Assembly: GCF_004402695.1 (NCBI RefSeq)
Contig: NZ_SOFL01000002.1
Span: forward strand, 188,956 to 252,955
DNA: 64,000 nt
Direction: 5' to 3'
DNA from: Cryobacterium adonitolivorans
GTDB lineage: Bacteria; Actinomycetota; Actinomycetes; Actinomycetales; Microbacteriaceae
A model generated the notes under the pieces. That model did not search any database, was not told where the DNA came from, and saw nothing but the letters and a program-made list of their open reading frames with translations. Made by a program: the position numbers and the translations under genes. Of this stretch, positions 11,635 to 20,997 are shown piece after piece. Position 1 is the first letter of the stretch, and every line of letters starts with the position of its first letter.

Positions 11635-12546
11635 CTAGTCAGCCGGGGGCGTGGGATCCGGCAGCGTGCCGACCGCGGCGATCACCCGGGCGCGCAGGCT
11701 GTTGCTCCGCTCGGCGAACCCGCGCTGCCGCCGCACGTACTCGGCCTTGCCGGCCGGAGTCTCGATGGCGACCGGGGCACACCCCCACTCGGAGAGGTCG
11801 TAGGGGGAGGCCTGCATATCAAGTTCGCGGATGTCGCGGGCGAGGTCGAAGCAGTCCAGAAGCAGCTCCCCGGGAATCAGGGGGCCGAGCTTGATGGCCC
11901 ACTTGTAGACGTCCATGCCCGCGTGCAGGCAGCCGGGCTGCTCCAGTCGCGGCTGGTTCTCCCGGCTTGGCAGCACCGGGTGGGCCTGCTTCGAATTGAG
12001 AGTCACGGCGGCGGGGGTGAAGAAGCGGAACGCGTCGAAATGCGTGCAGACGATCCGCTCGGATTCCACCACGGTATCGGTGTCGTCCTGGCTGAGCCGC
12101 AGCGGAGACCCGTGCCGGTGCTCGCCCTGCTGGTAGACCATTGCCCACTCGTGCAGGCCGAAGCACCCGAAGTTGCCGGGCCGTTGGGCAGTGCGGCCCA
12201 GCAGGGTCACGATGAAGCGGATGCTCCGCGCGTTCTTCTCGACGAAGCCAGCGTCGTCAACGAGAACGTCGTCCCCGTCAGGGCGGTACCACTTCCACGC
12301 GGCGCGGTCCTCGGTCGCCGCCCCCTGCAGCACAACGTTCGCGCCGGGGTGCCACCGTCGCAGCAACCCCGGCCGGAACGGGTAATAGGTGAACAGGAAG
12401 TCGTCGACCGGATGCGTGCGGCCGGTGCCGGCCCGTTCTCGGCGACTCAGGGTGGCGGCGTCGGCGCGATCCTGGTGCCGCCGCTCCAGGTCACGCCAAT
12501 CGCCGGCCGCGAGCGTGGTCGACGCGATCGCAGGAGTGATGTGCAC
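11635..12546 (-). CDS. Putative 3-methyladenine DNA glycosylase-type conserved protein
   Basis: A 303-residue protein with the stretches FLFTYYPFRPGLLRRWHPG and FGCFGLHEWAMVYQ, which I associate with an actinobacterial family usually labelled 3-methyladenine DNA glycosylase. I see no HhH-GPD signature, so the enzymatic label rests on family naming and should be treated with caution. Start is GTG (VHITPAIAS) because TACCCT lies 6 nt upstream and no Shine-Dalgarno is present; upstream extension would run into the GST gene. It sits 26 nt after the GST-like gene on the same strand. Confidence 0.6.
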   Translation of the reverse strand: MHITPAIASTTLAAGDWRDLERRHQDRADAATLSRRERAGTGRTHPVDDFLFTYYPFRPGLLRRWHPGANVVLQGAATEDRAAWKWYRPDGDDVLVDDAGFVEKNARSIRFIVTLLGRTAQRPGNFGCFGLHEWAMVYQQGEHRHGSPLRLSQDDTDTVVESERIVCTHFDAFRFFTPAAVTLNSKQAHPVLPSRENQPRLEQPGCLHAGMDVYKWAIKLGPLIPGELLLDCFDLARDIRELDMQASPYDLSEWGCAPVAIETPAGKAEYVRRQRGFAERSNSLRARVIAAVGTLPDPTPPAD

Positions 12547-12552
12547 GTTTCG

Positions 12553-12558
12553 AGGGTA
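12553..12558 (-). promoter_or_regulatory. Leaderless -10 hexamer (TACCCT)
   Basis: TACCCT on the minus strand ends 6 nt before the GTG at 12546. Confidence 0.4.
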
Positions 12559-12572
12559 CCCGCGCCTCTGGG

Positions 12573-13586
12573 TCAGAGAGCCGGCACCCGCTCGTTTTCG
12601 AGCGGCGCCTCGGGCGGGGTGCCGTCGCCGAAGGGGCGGCCGCCCAGGCTTTCGCGGCCGTGCGCGGCAAGCCACACCGACGCATCCGGCCCGGCGGGCA
12701 CGATGCCTGTGGGGTTGATGTCGCTGTGCGTCAGGTAGTAGTGCTTCTGGATCTGCTCGAAGTCGATGGTGTCGCCGAAGCCCGGGGTCTGGAACAGGTC
12801 GCGGGCGTAGGCCCAGAGCACCGGCATCTCGCTGAGCTTGTTGCGGTTGCATTTGAAGTGACCGTGGTAGACCGCGTCGAACCGCGCGAGCGTGGTGAAC
12901 AGGCGGATGTCGGCCTCGGTGATGGTGTCGCCCACGAGATAGCGCTGGGTCGTCAGGCGCTCCTCGAGCCAGTCGAGCCGGGCGAAAAGGGTGCCATAGG
13001 CCCGCTCGTAGGACTTCTGGCTGCCCGCGAAGCCGCACTTGTAGACGCCGTTGTTGACGTCGTGGAAGATCAGGTTCGCGACCTCGTCGATCTCGGCGCG
13101 GAGGGCCACCGGATAGAGGTCTGGGGCGCCGGGCCGGTGGTAGTCCACCCACTCGGTCTCGAAATCAAGGGTGATCTGGGGATAGTTGTTGGTCACGACC
13201 TTGCCGGATGGCACATCCACGATCGCCGGCACCGTGATGCCGCGGGGGTAATCGGGGAACCGGGCGAAATAGGCCCGCTGGATTCGATCGATTCCCAGGA
13301 CCGGGTCGACCCCGTTCGGGTCCAGGTCGAAGGTCCAGCTGTTCTTATCGTGGGTGGGGCCGGGCAGGCCGAGGGAGATGACCCGCTCCAGGCCGAGCAG
13401 CCGGCGCACGATGGCGGTGCGGTTCGCCCACGGGCAGGCGCGCGCGGCGACCAGACGGTAGCGCCCGGCTTCCACCGGCCAGCCGTCGCGGCCGTCGCGG
13501 GTGATGCGGTCTTCGATGTAATTCGTGTCGCGATCGAAGTCTTTGCCGGGCTCCACATAGCTGGGGGTGAGGGTCTCGTTGCTCAT
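12573..13586 (-). CDS. Glutathione S-transferase, Xi-class (glutathionyl-hydroquinone reductase-like)
   Basis: A 337-residue cytoplasmic protein. The thioredoxin-fold start carries ARACPWANR with catalytic cysteine at residue 51, typical of Xi-class GSTs that reductively remove thiols from hydroquinone conjugates. Further signatures are TVPAIVDVPSGKVVTNNYPQ and the helical domain with DIRLFTTLARFDAVY. Actinobacteria generally use mycothiol, so the co-thiol may be mycothiol rather than glutathione (inference). TAGCGT lies 6 nt before the ATG, suggesting a leaderless transcript. Confidence 0.85.
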   Translation of the reverse strand: MSNETLTPSYVEPGKDFDRDTNYIEDRITRDGRDGWPVEAGRYRLVAARACPWANRTAIVRRLLGLERVISLGLPGPTHDKNSWTFDLDPNGVDPVLGIDRIQRAYFARFPDYPRGITVPAIVDVPSGKVVTNNYPQITLDFETEWVDYHRPGAPDLYPVALRAEIDEVANLIFHDVNNGVYKCGFAGSQKSYERAYGTLFARLDWLEERLTTQRYLVGDTITEADIRLFTTLARFDAVYHGHFKCNRNKLSEMPVLWAYARDLFQTPGFGDTIDFEQIQKHYYLTHSDINPTGIVPAGPDASVWLAAHGRESLGGRPFGDGTPPEAPLENERVPAL

Positions 13587-13592
13587 TGTTCT

Positions 13593-13598
13593 ACGCTA
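13593..13598 (-). promoter_or_regulatory. Leaderless -10 hexamer (TAGCGT) of the GST gene
   Basis: TAGCGT on the minus strand ends 6 nt before the ATG at 13586. Confidence 0.5.
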
Positions 13599-13749
13599 CG
13601 GGAAAATCCCGTGCGTACGCATGGAGTTGTTGTCGGCCCTTGCGCGCGTGGACCGTTCGGGCTATTCACGACCTGAACGCAATCCTCTTTACCCGGCAAC
13701 GGCCAGATGACCTGGTTAACTCCTTGACCGTCGCAGAACGGAGAGCACC

Positions 13750-15222
13750 ATGGGCGACCGGCTTCCGATCATCTACGTGCGGGGATTCGCCGGGGGCCAG
13801 GGGGCGATCGATGCCGCCGCGGATGACCCGTTCTACGGCCTCAACGAGGGATCCGTCCATGTGCGCGTGGGGGCCAATGGCACACCGCAGTTCTACCAGT
13901 ACGAGGGGCCGTTGATCCGGCTGGTCAAGGAACAGGGCTACGACGTGCGCATCGAGGGCAGCCAGCAGCGGGTGCTGCTCGACGCCGAACCGGACACCCT
14001 GCGCGCCGACTCGGTGTGGATCTACAGGTTCTACGATGCCGTCGCCGGCACCTTCGGGACTCCGTCGCAGGCGTACGACATCCGAACAGCAGCCCAGGGG
14101 TTGGCCGACTTCATCGCCCTGGTGCGGGAGAAGTCCACCGGGCACCCACCGGTGTACCTCGTGGCGCACTCGATGGGCGGCCTGATCTGCCGGACCGCGC
14201 TGCAGGTGAACCTCAGGGACCCGCGCGCATCCGTGTCGAAACTGTGCACCATCGGCACACCGCACGGCGGCATCGATCCGCAATTGGGCGGTCCCATCGG
14301 CGGATGGATCCTCAACACCTTCGGCCCGCAGGGCTCGCGGATCTTCGCGCCAGAGTACATGCGCGAGTACCTGTACCCGGCGGATGCCCCCGGCCCGGCG
14401 CACGGCGACACTCGGCGGCTGAGCGGGGGCTTCACTCCGGACCGGGTGCTGAGCATAGTGGGCACCAACGCGCGCGACTACGACGTGGCGCTGGGACTGT
14501 CGAGCGCCGTCATGGGCGTGCAGAGCGACGGACTCGTGGCCATCCGCAACGGCTATGTCGTGGGGTCGGCCCGGGCCTATGTGCACCGCTCGCATTCCGG
14601 CCGGTATGGCCTGGTCAATTCGGAGGAGGTCTACCAGAACCTCAAACGGTTCCTCTTCGGCACCCTGCGGGTGGAAATCGGCCTGCGGGGGCTGGCCTTC
14701 GAGGAGGCGAGGGTCTGGCAGGCGGAGGTGCGCCTGGCGATCCGCCAGCTGCCCGTACTCATCCACGAGCAGACCGCAGATCACTATTGCCCGGTCGACC
14801 TCAACGCCGAGGCGAAACGCATCCCCACACCGATGTCGCCCGTGCCGCTGATCACGGTCTTCCTGATCCCCAACCCGCACAACGTGGCACGGTACGCCCT
14901 GGATGTGACGCTGCTGTCCCTGGAGGAGAGGGGCGGGATCTTCGGATTCGGCGAGCACCTCGAACAGGTCGGCGACTGGCAGGACTCGCTTATCGTAGAA
15001 GTGGTGCTCAGCGAAGACGGCGCCCTGACCCAGATCCAGTGGGAGTGGAACAGCACCCTCACCGAGCGACCGGGCATGGCAGAACTCTCGAACACCCTTG
15101 ATTGGGCATCGGGACGCAGCGTCGACGGCAGCTGGCATCCCGTGATACCGCTGCCCAACGTGGCCGCGCGGCTGTTGGGCGACCAGGCAGGCCTGGCCCT
15201 CGCCGTCACGCATTGGAACTAA
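13750..15222 (+). CDS. Alpha/beta hydrolase, lipase-like (PGAP1-type fold)
   Basis: A 490-residue protein. After the first strand IIYVRGFAGG comes the nucleophile elbow VAHSMGG (about residue 141) and the oxyanion/strand region TIGTPHGG, the pattern of lipases and PGAP1-like hydrolases. The second half (about 310-490) is not a hydrolase fold and I do not recognise it; it contains many strands. No signal peptide is evident, so it is probably cytoplasmic. GGAGAG precedes the ATG by 5 nt. Substrate unknown; ester hydrolysis is inferred from the family. Confidence 0.75.
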   Translation: MGDRLPIIYVRGFAGGQGAIDAAADDPFYGLNEGSVHVRVGANGTPQFYQYEGPLIRLVKEQGYDVRIEGSQQRVLLDAEPDTLRADSVWIYRFYDAVAGTFGTPSQAYDIRTAAQGLADFIALVREKSTGHPPVYLVAHSMGGLICRTALQVNLRDPRASVSKLCTIGTPHGGIDPQLGGPIGGWILNTFGPQGSRIFAPEYMREYLYPADAPGPAHGDTRRLSGGFTPDRVLSIVGTNARDYDVALGLSSAVMGVQSDGLVAIRNGYVVGSARAYVHRSHSGRYGLVNSEEVYQNLKRFLFGTLRVEIGLRGLAFEEARVWQAEVRLAIRQLPVLIHEQTADHYCPVDLNAEAKRIPTPMSPVPLITVFLIPNPHNVARYALDVTLLSLEERGGIFGFGEHLEQVGDWQDSLIVEVVLSEDGALTQIQWEWNSTLTERPGMAELSNTLDWASGRSVDGSWHPVIPLPNVAARLLGDQAGLALAVTHWN

Positions 15223-15363
15223 CCCACCGGATGTCAGAGGGCGCCTCGCGCTCCAGTGCAGTGCACCCGGCTTGGCCGTTTTGGGGGTACCCGGCACCTT
15301 AACAGGCGGCAAACAGCGGCGGGTGGGTTAGGTGACGCCAACGGGCTCCGGTATTGATTTCGT
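15223..15363. other. Intergenic stretch with a wide 10-bp inverted repeat
   Basis: CTAACCCACC (15220-15229, overlapping the end of the hydrolase gene) is repeated inverted as GGTGGGTTAG (15322-15331), about 92 bp apart. I see no terminator hairpin with a T-run and no gene. Confidence 0.35.
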
Positions 15364-17094
15364 ATGAGCTTAGAATCTCCGCCGGCAACCCGGGAACCTA
15401 TGGCTGACCGGCCCGTCAGCCTCGGTGAATTGGCCTCGCCCGCTCGCCTGGTACCGGCAGACACCCCGCTGGCCGACATCGACCGGACCTTCCGGGCCGA
15501 GCGCCAGCTCCGCTCCCTGGTTGTGCACGACGGTGAACGATACGCGCTGTTGGCGCGCGAGCACGTGGAGTACACGCTCACGGGGCGGCTCGGCTACGGG
15601 CGCGGGCTGCACGTGAGATCAACCGCGGCGCAGATGGTGTCCGAGAACTCCTTCTCACTGCCCGGGCACCTCGAACTCGGCCACGCCGCCCAGCGCATCC
15701 TCGCTCTGCCGGAGGAGTCCCGCTATCGTGACGTGCTGGTGCTGACCGATTCGGGGCCCGGCGTTGTCGCGGTCTCCCAGCTGTTCGAGCGGCTATCATC
15801 CGACTTCCGCCACTCCGCACTGCACGATCCCCTCACGGGCCTCGCCAACCGGCGGCAGCTCGAGGAGCGTGGCTCGACGTTCACGGCGGACGACCTGGCC
15901 GGCGTGGCCGTGGTCTTCATCGACCTTGACGGGTTCAAGGCCGTGAACGACACCTTCGGCCACCGAGCTGGAGACGAGGTGCTCGTCGGATTCGCCGACC
16001 GCCTGCGCAGCCTGGTGCGACCCACGGATGTCCTCGCCCGGCTGGGCGGCGACGAATTTGTGGTGCTCCTGGTGAACGTGACGGAGGCACAGGCGCTCAA
16101 CGTCGCGGACCGGGTGGTGCTCAGCGCCGCCGCTCCGTTCGCCAGCGACGGCCACCTGCTGCACCTGTCCGCATCCGTGGGTGTCTCGATGGCCGTCGAC
16201 GTCGTCGACGAATTAGAGCTCAGCCAACTCGACGCGTTGCTGAGGCACGCCGACGGAGCCATGATCAAGGCCAAGCGGGCAGGCAAGCGCCAAGTGGCCA
16301 GGCTCGACGGGCAGGGCGCCGCTCCGATCACCCGGAATGCGCTCATCCGTCGGCGGCTCGCGGCGGCGTTCGAATCCGAGACGTTCGTACTGAACTATCA
16401 ACCGCAACTGGACCTGGTCACGGGGGAGTGCTCCGCCGTCGAGGCCCTGCTGCGCTGGCACGACAGGGTGCTCGGCGAGGTGTCGCCGGCCGAATTCATC
16501 CCGATCATGGAACTCTCCGGCGACATCCACCGCATTGGCGAATGGGTGATCGACCAGGCGTGCGCGCAGGCGCGTCGATGGCTGGATGCCGGTGAGCCTC
16601 GCAGCATCGCGATCAACGTGTCGCCGCTTCAGCTCGCCGCCCGCACGCTGGTTCCGCAGGTCCTCGCAGCACTCGCCGCCCACGTGGTGCCCGCCGAACT
16701 GCTGCAGGTGGAGATCACCGAGGGGTCCGCGATCACCGACCTGCCGCGGGCGATCGGCCAGCTGCAGGCGTTGCGGGAGGCGGGCCTGAGTATCGCGCTC
16801 GACGACTACGGAACCGGGTACTCGTCGCTGGCGATGTTGCGGGACCTTCCGCTGACCACCGTGAAGATCGACAAGACCTTCATCGACGCGATCGAGGACT
16901 CGCCCCAGGATGCTCTTCTGGTGGGCGGAGTCATCGACACGGCCCACGCGCTGGGCCTGCGGGTGACCGCGGAGGGGGTGGAGCGCACCGGCCAATTGCA
17001 CCTGCTTCGGGCCATGGGCTGCGATACCGCACAGGGCTACCTGATCTCGCGGCCCGTGCCCGCCCAGCTGCTCCCGGCGGCGCAGCTGTGCTGA
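15364..17094 (+). CDS. CBS-like/GGDEF/EAL protein (cyclic di-GMP turnover)
   Basis: A 576-residue protein. The N-terminus (about 10-150) looks like a CBS-type sensory pair (LVPADTPLADIDRTFRAERQ, YRDVLVLTDSGPGVVAVSQL). The GGDEF domain (about 155-310) has the intact active site RLGGDEF. The EAL domain (about 325-570) keeps AVEALLRW, INVSPLQL, EITEG, DDYGTGYSS, VKIDKTF, TAEGVE and QGY, the metal and catalytic residues expected of an active phosphodiesterase. No membrane segment, so cytoplasmic. It may make or degrade cyclic di-GMP. No clear Shine-Dalgarno; an ATG at 15400 is a possible alternative start. Confidence 0.9.
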   Translation: MSLESPPATREPMADRPVSLGELASPARLVPADTPLADIDRTFRAERQLRSLVVHDGERYALLAREHVEYTLTGRLGYGRGLHVRSTAAQMVSENSFSLPGHLELGHAAQRILALPEESRYRDVLVLTDSGPGVVAVSQLFERLSSDFRHSALHDPLTGLANRRQLEERGSTFTADDLAGVAVVFIDLDGFKAVNDTFGHRAGDEVLVGFADRLRSLVRPTDVLARLGGDEFVVLLVNVTEAQALNVADRVVLSAAAPFASDGHLLHLSASVGVSMAVDVVDELELSQLDALLRHADGAMIKAKRAGKRQVARLDGQGAAPITRNALIRRRLAAAFESETFVLNYQPQLDLVTGECSAVEALLRWHDRVLGEVSPAEFIPIMELSGDIHRIGEWVIDQACAQARRWLDAGEPRSIAINVSPLQLAARTLVPQVLAALAAHVVPAELLQVEITEGSAITDLPRAIGQLQALREAGLSIALDDYGTGYSSLAMLRDLPLTTVKIDKTFIDAIEDSPQDALLVGGVIDTAHALGLRVTAEGVERTGQLHLLRAMGCDTAQGYLISRPVPAQLLPAAQLC

Positions 17095-17115
17095 TCGGGG
17101 CGTGCTGATCGGGGC
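17088..17115. repeat. 14-bp tandem duplication across the stop codon of the GGDEF-EAL gene
   Basis: GTGCTGATCGGGGC occurs at 17088-17101 and again at 17102-17115. The first copy contains the TGA stop. Confidence 0.8.
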
Positions 17116-17226
17116 GCACACCTCGCGCATCGGCGCCGACCGGTCGATAATCGGCAGCGTACGCAGACGCATCTTCCCAACACCGACGGCACGGGCAATG
17201 AGGTCCGGGCAGCGAGGAGACCCATC

Positions 17227-17649
17227 ATGAGCACAAAGCTCAACCCCTATCTCGGATTTCGCGACAACGCCAAGGAGGCTATGGAGTACTACCACTCGAT
17301 CTTCGGCGGCGAATTGACGCGCAGCACCTTCGCGGAATACCAGGCCAGTGAGGACCCGAGCGAGCAGGACAAGACCATGCATGCCGCGCTCAGCACCCCT
17401 AACGGCCTGTCGTTGATGGCGGCGGACACTCCGAACGCCATGGAATACAAGCCCGGCAACAACTACTCGGTCTCGCTCAGCGGCGAAAGCACCGACGCCG
17501 TAGTCCTGCGGGGCTACTGGGACCGGCTTGTCGACGGCGGATCTGTGACGATGCCGCTCGAGGTTGCGCCGTGGGGCGACAGCTTCGGCATGTGCGTCGA
17601 CAAGTTCGGGGTCGCCTGGATGGTCAACATCGCGGGCGCTCCGCAGTAA
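17227..17649 (+). CDS. VOC superfamily protein (PhnB-like)
   Basis: A 140-residue protein with the PhnB/3-demethylubiquinone-methyltransferase-like VOC pattern: LNPYLGFRDNAKEAMEYYHS, then IFGGEL, and the end FGVAWMVNIAG. These small dimeric proteins often have no known substrate. AGGAG lies 8 nt before the ATG. It is followed by the second copy of the 61-bp palindrome. Confidence 0.85.
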   Translation: MSTKLNPYLGFRDNAKEAMEYYHSIFGGELTRSTFAEYQASEDPSEQDKTMHAALSTPNGLSLMAADTPNAMEYKPGNNYSVSLSGESTDAVVLRGYWDRLVDGGSVTMPLEVAPWGDSFGMCVDKFGVAWMVNIAGAPQ

Positions 17650-17664
17650 CCCCGTTGGCCGGTC

Positions 17665-17725
17665 CGCGAGCTGTGAGAAAAGCACCCCAAATCGCGAAAT
17701 TCTGGGGCTTAGCTCACGGCTCGCG
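17665..17725. repeat. 61-bp palindromic intergenic element, copy 2
   Basis: CGCGAGCTGTGAG (17665-17677) pairs with CTCACGGCTCGCG (17713-17725) with one wobble. The core AAGCACCCCA/TGGGGCTT also pairs with one bulge. It is the same length as, and aligns with, the reverse complement of 2497-2557. Confidence 0.8.
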
Positions 17726-17738
17726 AGGTAGATCGGGT

Positions 17739-17744
17739 TAGGTT
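17739..17744 (+). promoter_or_regulatory. Leaderless -10 hexamer (TAGGTT) of the ligD polymerase gene
   Basis: TAGGTT ends 6 nt before the ATG at 17751. Confidence 0.45.
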
Positions 17745-17750
17745 GGGCGC

Positions 17751-18773
17751 ATGGCGAGTGAAGCGACGGAGCTTGTTGTCCAGGGGCCACACGGCGAGAG
17801 GGTCATGCGCATCTCCAGCCCGAGCAGGGTGCTCTGGCCGGAGGTGGGTATCACCAAGCTCGACCTGGCCGAGTACCTCGTGGCGGTGGGGGAGCCCTTC
17901 ATCGGGGCCAACGGCGACCGCCCGGTCTCCCTGCAACGGTTTCCGGGCGGCATCGACGGCGAACAGTTCTTTTCCAAGAACCCGCCCAAGGGCGCCCCCG
18001 AGTTCATGCGGGCAGTGTCCGTGGTCTATCCGAGCGCGCGCACACATCCGCAGCTCGTGATCGACGAACCGGCCGGCGCGGTCTGGGCCGCACAGATGAA
18101 CACCGTGGTCTTTCACCCCTGGCCGTCGCGGGCTGAAGACACCGACAACCCCGACCAACTGCGCATCGACCTCGACCCGCAACCCGGCACCGACTTCGAC
18201 GACGCCATCCCGGTGGCCATCGAGCTGCGCGCGGTGCTCGCCGAGGCGGGCCTCACGGCGTTCGTCAAGACCTCCGGCAACCGCGGCCTGCACGTCTTCG
18301 CCCCCATCGAGCCGACCCAGGAGTTCCAGGTGGTGCGGCACGCGGTGATCGCGGCCGCCCGCGAGGTCGAACGGCGGATGCCGACGACAGTCACCACGAA
18401 CTGGTGGAAGGAGGAGCGCGGAGCCCGCATCTTCGTGGACTTCAACCAGGCCAACCGGGACCGCACCATGGCCGGCGCCTACAGCCCGCGGGCACTGGCA
18501 CACGCTCCGGTGTCGTGTCCGATCACCTGGGACGAACTGGGGAGTACCGACCCCAAGGCGCACACCATCCTGACCGTGCCGAAGCGGCTGCAGGACGCCG
18601 GCGACCCCTGGGCGCAGATGCACGAGAAGCCGGGCCGCATCGACACGCTGCTTCAGTGGTGGGAACGCGACCTGGCCGCCGGGCTGGGCGAGTTGCCCTT
18701 CCCGCCGGATTATCCCAAGATGCCCGGTGAGCCCCCGCGCGTGCAGCCCAGCCGGGCCAGGCACGACCCGTGA
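17751..18773 (+). CDS. Non-homologous end-joining polymerase domain protein (LigD-Pol)
   Basis: A 340-residue stand-alone archaeo-eukaryotic primase-type polymerase. Seen: LQRFPGGIDGEQFFSKNPPK, the metal motif RIDLDPQPG, SGNRGLHVF, and the C-terminal SPRALAHAPVSCPITWDEL. In other bacteria this domain fills ends and adds ribonucleotides during Ku/LigD end joining. Here it is not fused to a ligase; an ATP-dependent ligase gene lies 9 kb downstream on the other strand. No ku gene is in the window. The start has a leaderless -10. Confidence 0.9.
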   Translation: MASEATELVVQGPHGERVMRISSPSRVLWPEVGITKLDLAEYLVAVGEPFIGANGDRPVSLQRFPGGIDGEQFFSKNPPKGAPEFMRAVSVVYPSARTHPQLVIDEPAGAVWAAQMNTVVFHPWPSRAEDTDNPDQLRIDLDPQPGTDFDDAIPVAIELRAVLAEAGLTAFVKTSGNRGLHVFAPIEPTQEFQVVRHAVIAAAREVERRMPTTVTTNWWKEERGARIFVDFNQANRDRTMAGAYSPRALAHAPVSCPITWDELGSTDPKAHTILTVPKRLQDAGDPWAQMHEKPGRIDTLLQWWERDLAAGLGELPFPPDYPKMPGEPPRVQPSRARHDP

Positions 18774-18812
18774 CCGCAGCACCCGGCATCTCCGCCCTGC
18801 GGCGGATAGCCG

Positions 18813-19337
18813 CTAAGCCGTGACCCGCTCGTAGCTGACGAAGCGGTAGCGCAGCCCGGTGCGGGAGGTCAGCCACTCGCTGACGTCGGTTTGCCTGAAC
18901 GCGGCGTCGACGCCCGGAGCCACAGTGTCGCCGGCCGCATCAAGGTCGACCTCGGTCACCTCGAGACGGTCGGCCAGCGGCATTGACTGCCGGTAGATGT
19001 CGCCACCGCCGATGATCCAGACGGCTGAGGGCACCGCGGCGTCCAGCGCCTCGGCCAGGGAGTGCACAACCGTGGCGCCGGCTGCGGACCAATCCGGCTG
19101 ACGGGTGATGACGATGTTGTGCCGTCCGGTGAGCGGGCGAAACCGCTCCGGCAGGGAGTCCCAGGTGCGGCGGCCCATGATGACCGCGCCGCCCTGGGTC
19201 AGCTCCTTGAACCGGGCCAGGTCTTCGGGCAGTCGCCAGGGGATGCTGCCGGCGTCGCCGATGACCCCGGCGACAGCCTGCGCCCAGATCAGGCCGAGCG
19301 GTGCGGCACCGGTCGTCGCGGCATCCTCAGACGGCAA
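18813..19337 (-). CDS. folA: Dihydrofolate reductase
   Basis: A 174-residue enzyme that regenerates tetrahydrofolate with NADPH. Seen: [21 protein letters not shown] (first strand and Met20-type loop), [25 protein letters not shown] (nucleotide binding) and [12 protein letters not shown]. Its first 11 bases overlap the 3' end of thyA, so translation is probably coupled; thymidylate synthase makes dihydrofolate and this enzyme recycles it. Confidence 0.95.
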   Translation of the reverse strand: MPSEDAATTGAAPLGLIWAQAVAGVIGDAGSIPWRLPEDLARFKELTQGGAVIMGRRTWDSLPERFRPLTGRHNIVITRQPDWSAAGATVVHSLAEALDAAVPSAVWIIGGGDIYRQSMPLADRLEVTEVDLDAAGDTVAPGVDAAFRQTDVSEWLTSRTGLRYRFVSYERVTA

Positions 19338-20151
19338 CGGGAGCCTTGATCGCGGGGTGGTGCACGTAGTCGACGACCTCGAGATCCTCGAACTCGTAGT
19401 CGAAGATGCTGTCGCGCTCGGTGGTGATCTTCAGGTGGGGCGCCGGGAACGGGGTGCGGCTGAGCTGCTCGGTGACCTGCTCGAGGTGGTTGGAGTAGAT
19501 GTGGCAGTCGCCGCCGGTCCAGATGAAGTCGCCGACCTCGAGGCCGGTCTGCGCGGCGACGAGATGGGTGAGCAAGGCGTAGCTGGCGATGTTGAACGGT
19601 ACGCCGAGGAACAGGTCGGCGCTGCGCTGGTAGAGCTGGCAGGAGAGCTTGCCGTCGGCCACGTAGAACTGGAACAGGGCATGGCAGGGTGCCAGTGCCA
19701 TGTCAGGGATGTCGGCGACGTTCCAGGCCGACACGATGATGCGCCGGGAATCCGGGTCGGTCTTCAGGGTCTCGATGACCTGGGCGATCTGGTCGATGTG
19801 GCCGCCGGTCGGGGTGGGCCAGGATCGCCACTGCACGCCGTAGACCGGGCCGAGTTCACCCTGTTCGTCGGCCCACTCGTTCCAGATACGCACGCCGTGC
19901 TCGCGCAGCCAGCCCACGTTGCTCTCACCGCGCAGGAACCAGAGCAGCTCGTAGGCCAGCGACGGAAAATGCACCCGCTTGGTGGTGATCAGCGGGAAGC
20001 CCTTGCTGAGGTCGAAGCGCAGCTGGGCGCCGAACACGCTCAGCGTGCCGGTGCCGGTGCGGTCGGCCTTGGTTGCGCCGGTTTCCAGAACCAGGCGCAG
20101 CAGGTCTTCGTACGGAGTGGCGATGGAGCTGGGCTCGGCTGGAGTGTTCAT
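19327..20151 (-). CDS. thyA: Thymidylate synthase
   Basis: A 274-residue enzyme making dTMP from dUMP with methylene-tetrahydrofolate. Seen: [12 protein letters not shown], the catalytic cysteine in [14 protein letters not shown], the dUMP-binding [20 protein letters not shown] and the end [27 protein letters not shown] lies 7 nt before the ATG and no Shine-Dalgarno is visible, so a leaderless thyA-folA transcript is likely. Confidence 0.97.
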   Translation of the reverse strand: MNTPAEPSSIATPYEDLLRLVLETGATKADRTGTGTLSVFGAQLRFDLSKGFPLITTKRVHFPSLAYELLWFLRGESNVGWLREHGVRIWNEWADEQGELGPVYGVQWRSWPTPTGGHIDQIAQVIETLKTDPDSRRIIVSAWNVADIPDMALAPCHALFQFYVADGKLSCQLYQRSADLFLGVPFNIASYALLTHLVAAQTGLEVGDFIWTGGDCHIYSNHLEQVTEQLSRTPFPAPHLKITTERDSIFDYEFEDLEVVDYVHHPAIKAPVAV

Positions 20152-20158
20152 CGGTTCA

Positions 20159-20164
20159 AATCTA
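20159..20164 (-). promoter_or_regulatory. Leaderless -10 hexamer (TAGATT) of thyA-folA
   Basis: TAGATT on the minus strand ends 7 nt before the thyA ATG. Confidence 0.5.
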
Positions 20165-20227
20165 CAGCGTGCGCGGGCAATGCCAGTAGGGAGCCGTCAC
20201 ATCAGGTGCCCTGGCTGGCTTCCTCGG

Positions 20228-20233
20228 TAGCAT
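20228..20233 (+). promoter_or_regulatory. Leaderless -10 hexamer (TAGCAT) of the GATase gene
   Basis: TAGCAT ends 6 nt before the GTG at 20240. Confidence 0.45.
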
Positions 20234-20239
20234 GGGGCG

Positions 20240-20974
20240 GTGAAGCCCTTTCTACTGCTGGCGACCCGTTCCGAGGACGAAGCCGCCGACGACGAGTACG
20301 CCGGCTTTCTGGCCGCCGGCGGCCTGTTCCCCGAGCAGCTGCACCGGGTGCGCCTCGAGGCCGCACCGATGCCGCCGATCACCCTCGCCGACTACTCCGG
20401 CGTGATCGTGGGCGGCAGCCCGTTCAACGCGAGTGACCCCGATGAGACCAAATCCGCGGTGCAGCACCGCGTCGAAAGCGAACTAGCCGGCCTGCTCGAC
20501 AACGTGGTGGCAGAGGACTTCCCGTTCCTCGGGGCCTGCTACGGCATCGGCCTGCTCACCAGCTACCTCGACGGCGTCGTCGACGACACCTGGTCAGAGG
20601 TGGCTGGACCCATCGTGGTGAGCCTCACCGCGGCGGGCGTCGCCGACCAGCTGTTCGGCCGGGTCCCCCCGACCTTCCAGGCCTTTGTCGGCCACAAGGA
20701 AGCCTGCACGGTGCTGCCGACCGGGGCGGAGTTGCTGGCCACGGGGGAGGACTGCCCGGTTCAGGCGTTCAGGATCGGCCGGAACGTCTACGCCACCCAG
20801 TTCCACCCCGAACTCACCCAGGCCGGCATCCTCACCCGGCTGCGGGTCTACCACGACAACGGCTATTTCGAGCCGGATGCCTACGACGAGGTCATCGCCG
20901 CCATCGACGCTTCGATGGTGACCGAGCCGGCCACCATCATGAAGGCCTTCGTGGAGCGGTTCGGCACAGCGTAG
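20240..20974 (+). CDS. Class I glutamine amidotransferase-like protein
   Basis: A 244-residue protein with the class I GATase fold: GVIVGGSPFNASDPD, nucleophile cysteine in FLGACYGIGLL, and the histidine-glutamate pair in ATQFHPEL. It lacks a fused synthetase domain, like the stand-alone GMP-synthase-like amidotransferases. Such proteins may transfer ammonia from glutamine to an unknown acceptor or hydrolyse gamma-glutamyl bonds. GTG start with a leaderless -10. It is divergent from thyA. Confidence 0.85.
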   Translation: MKPFLLLATRSEDEAADDEYAGFLAAGGLFPEQLHRVRLEAAPMPPITLADYSGVIVGGSPFNASDPDETKSAVQHRVESELAGLLDNVVAEDFPFLGACYGIGLLTSYLDGVVDDTWSEVAGPIVVSLTAAGVADQLFGRVPPTFQAFVGHKEACTVLPTGAELLATGEDCPVQAFRIGRNVYATQFHPELTQAGILTRLRVYHDNGYFEPDAYDEVIAAIDASMVTEPATIMKAFVERFGTA

Positions 20975-20997
20975 TTCAGCCGCCCACCCGAAGGGTC

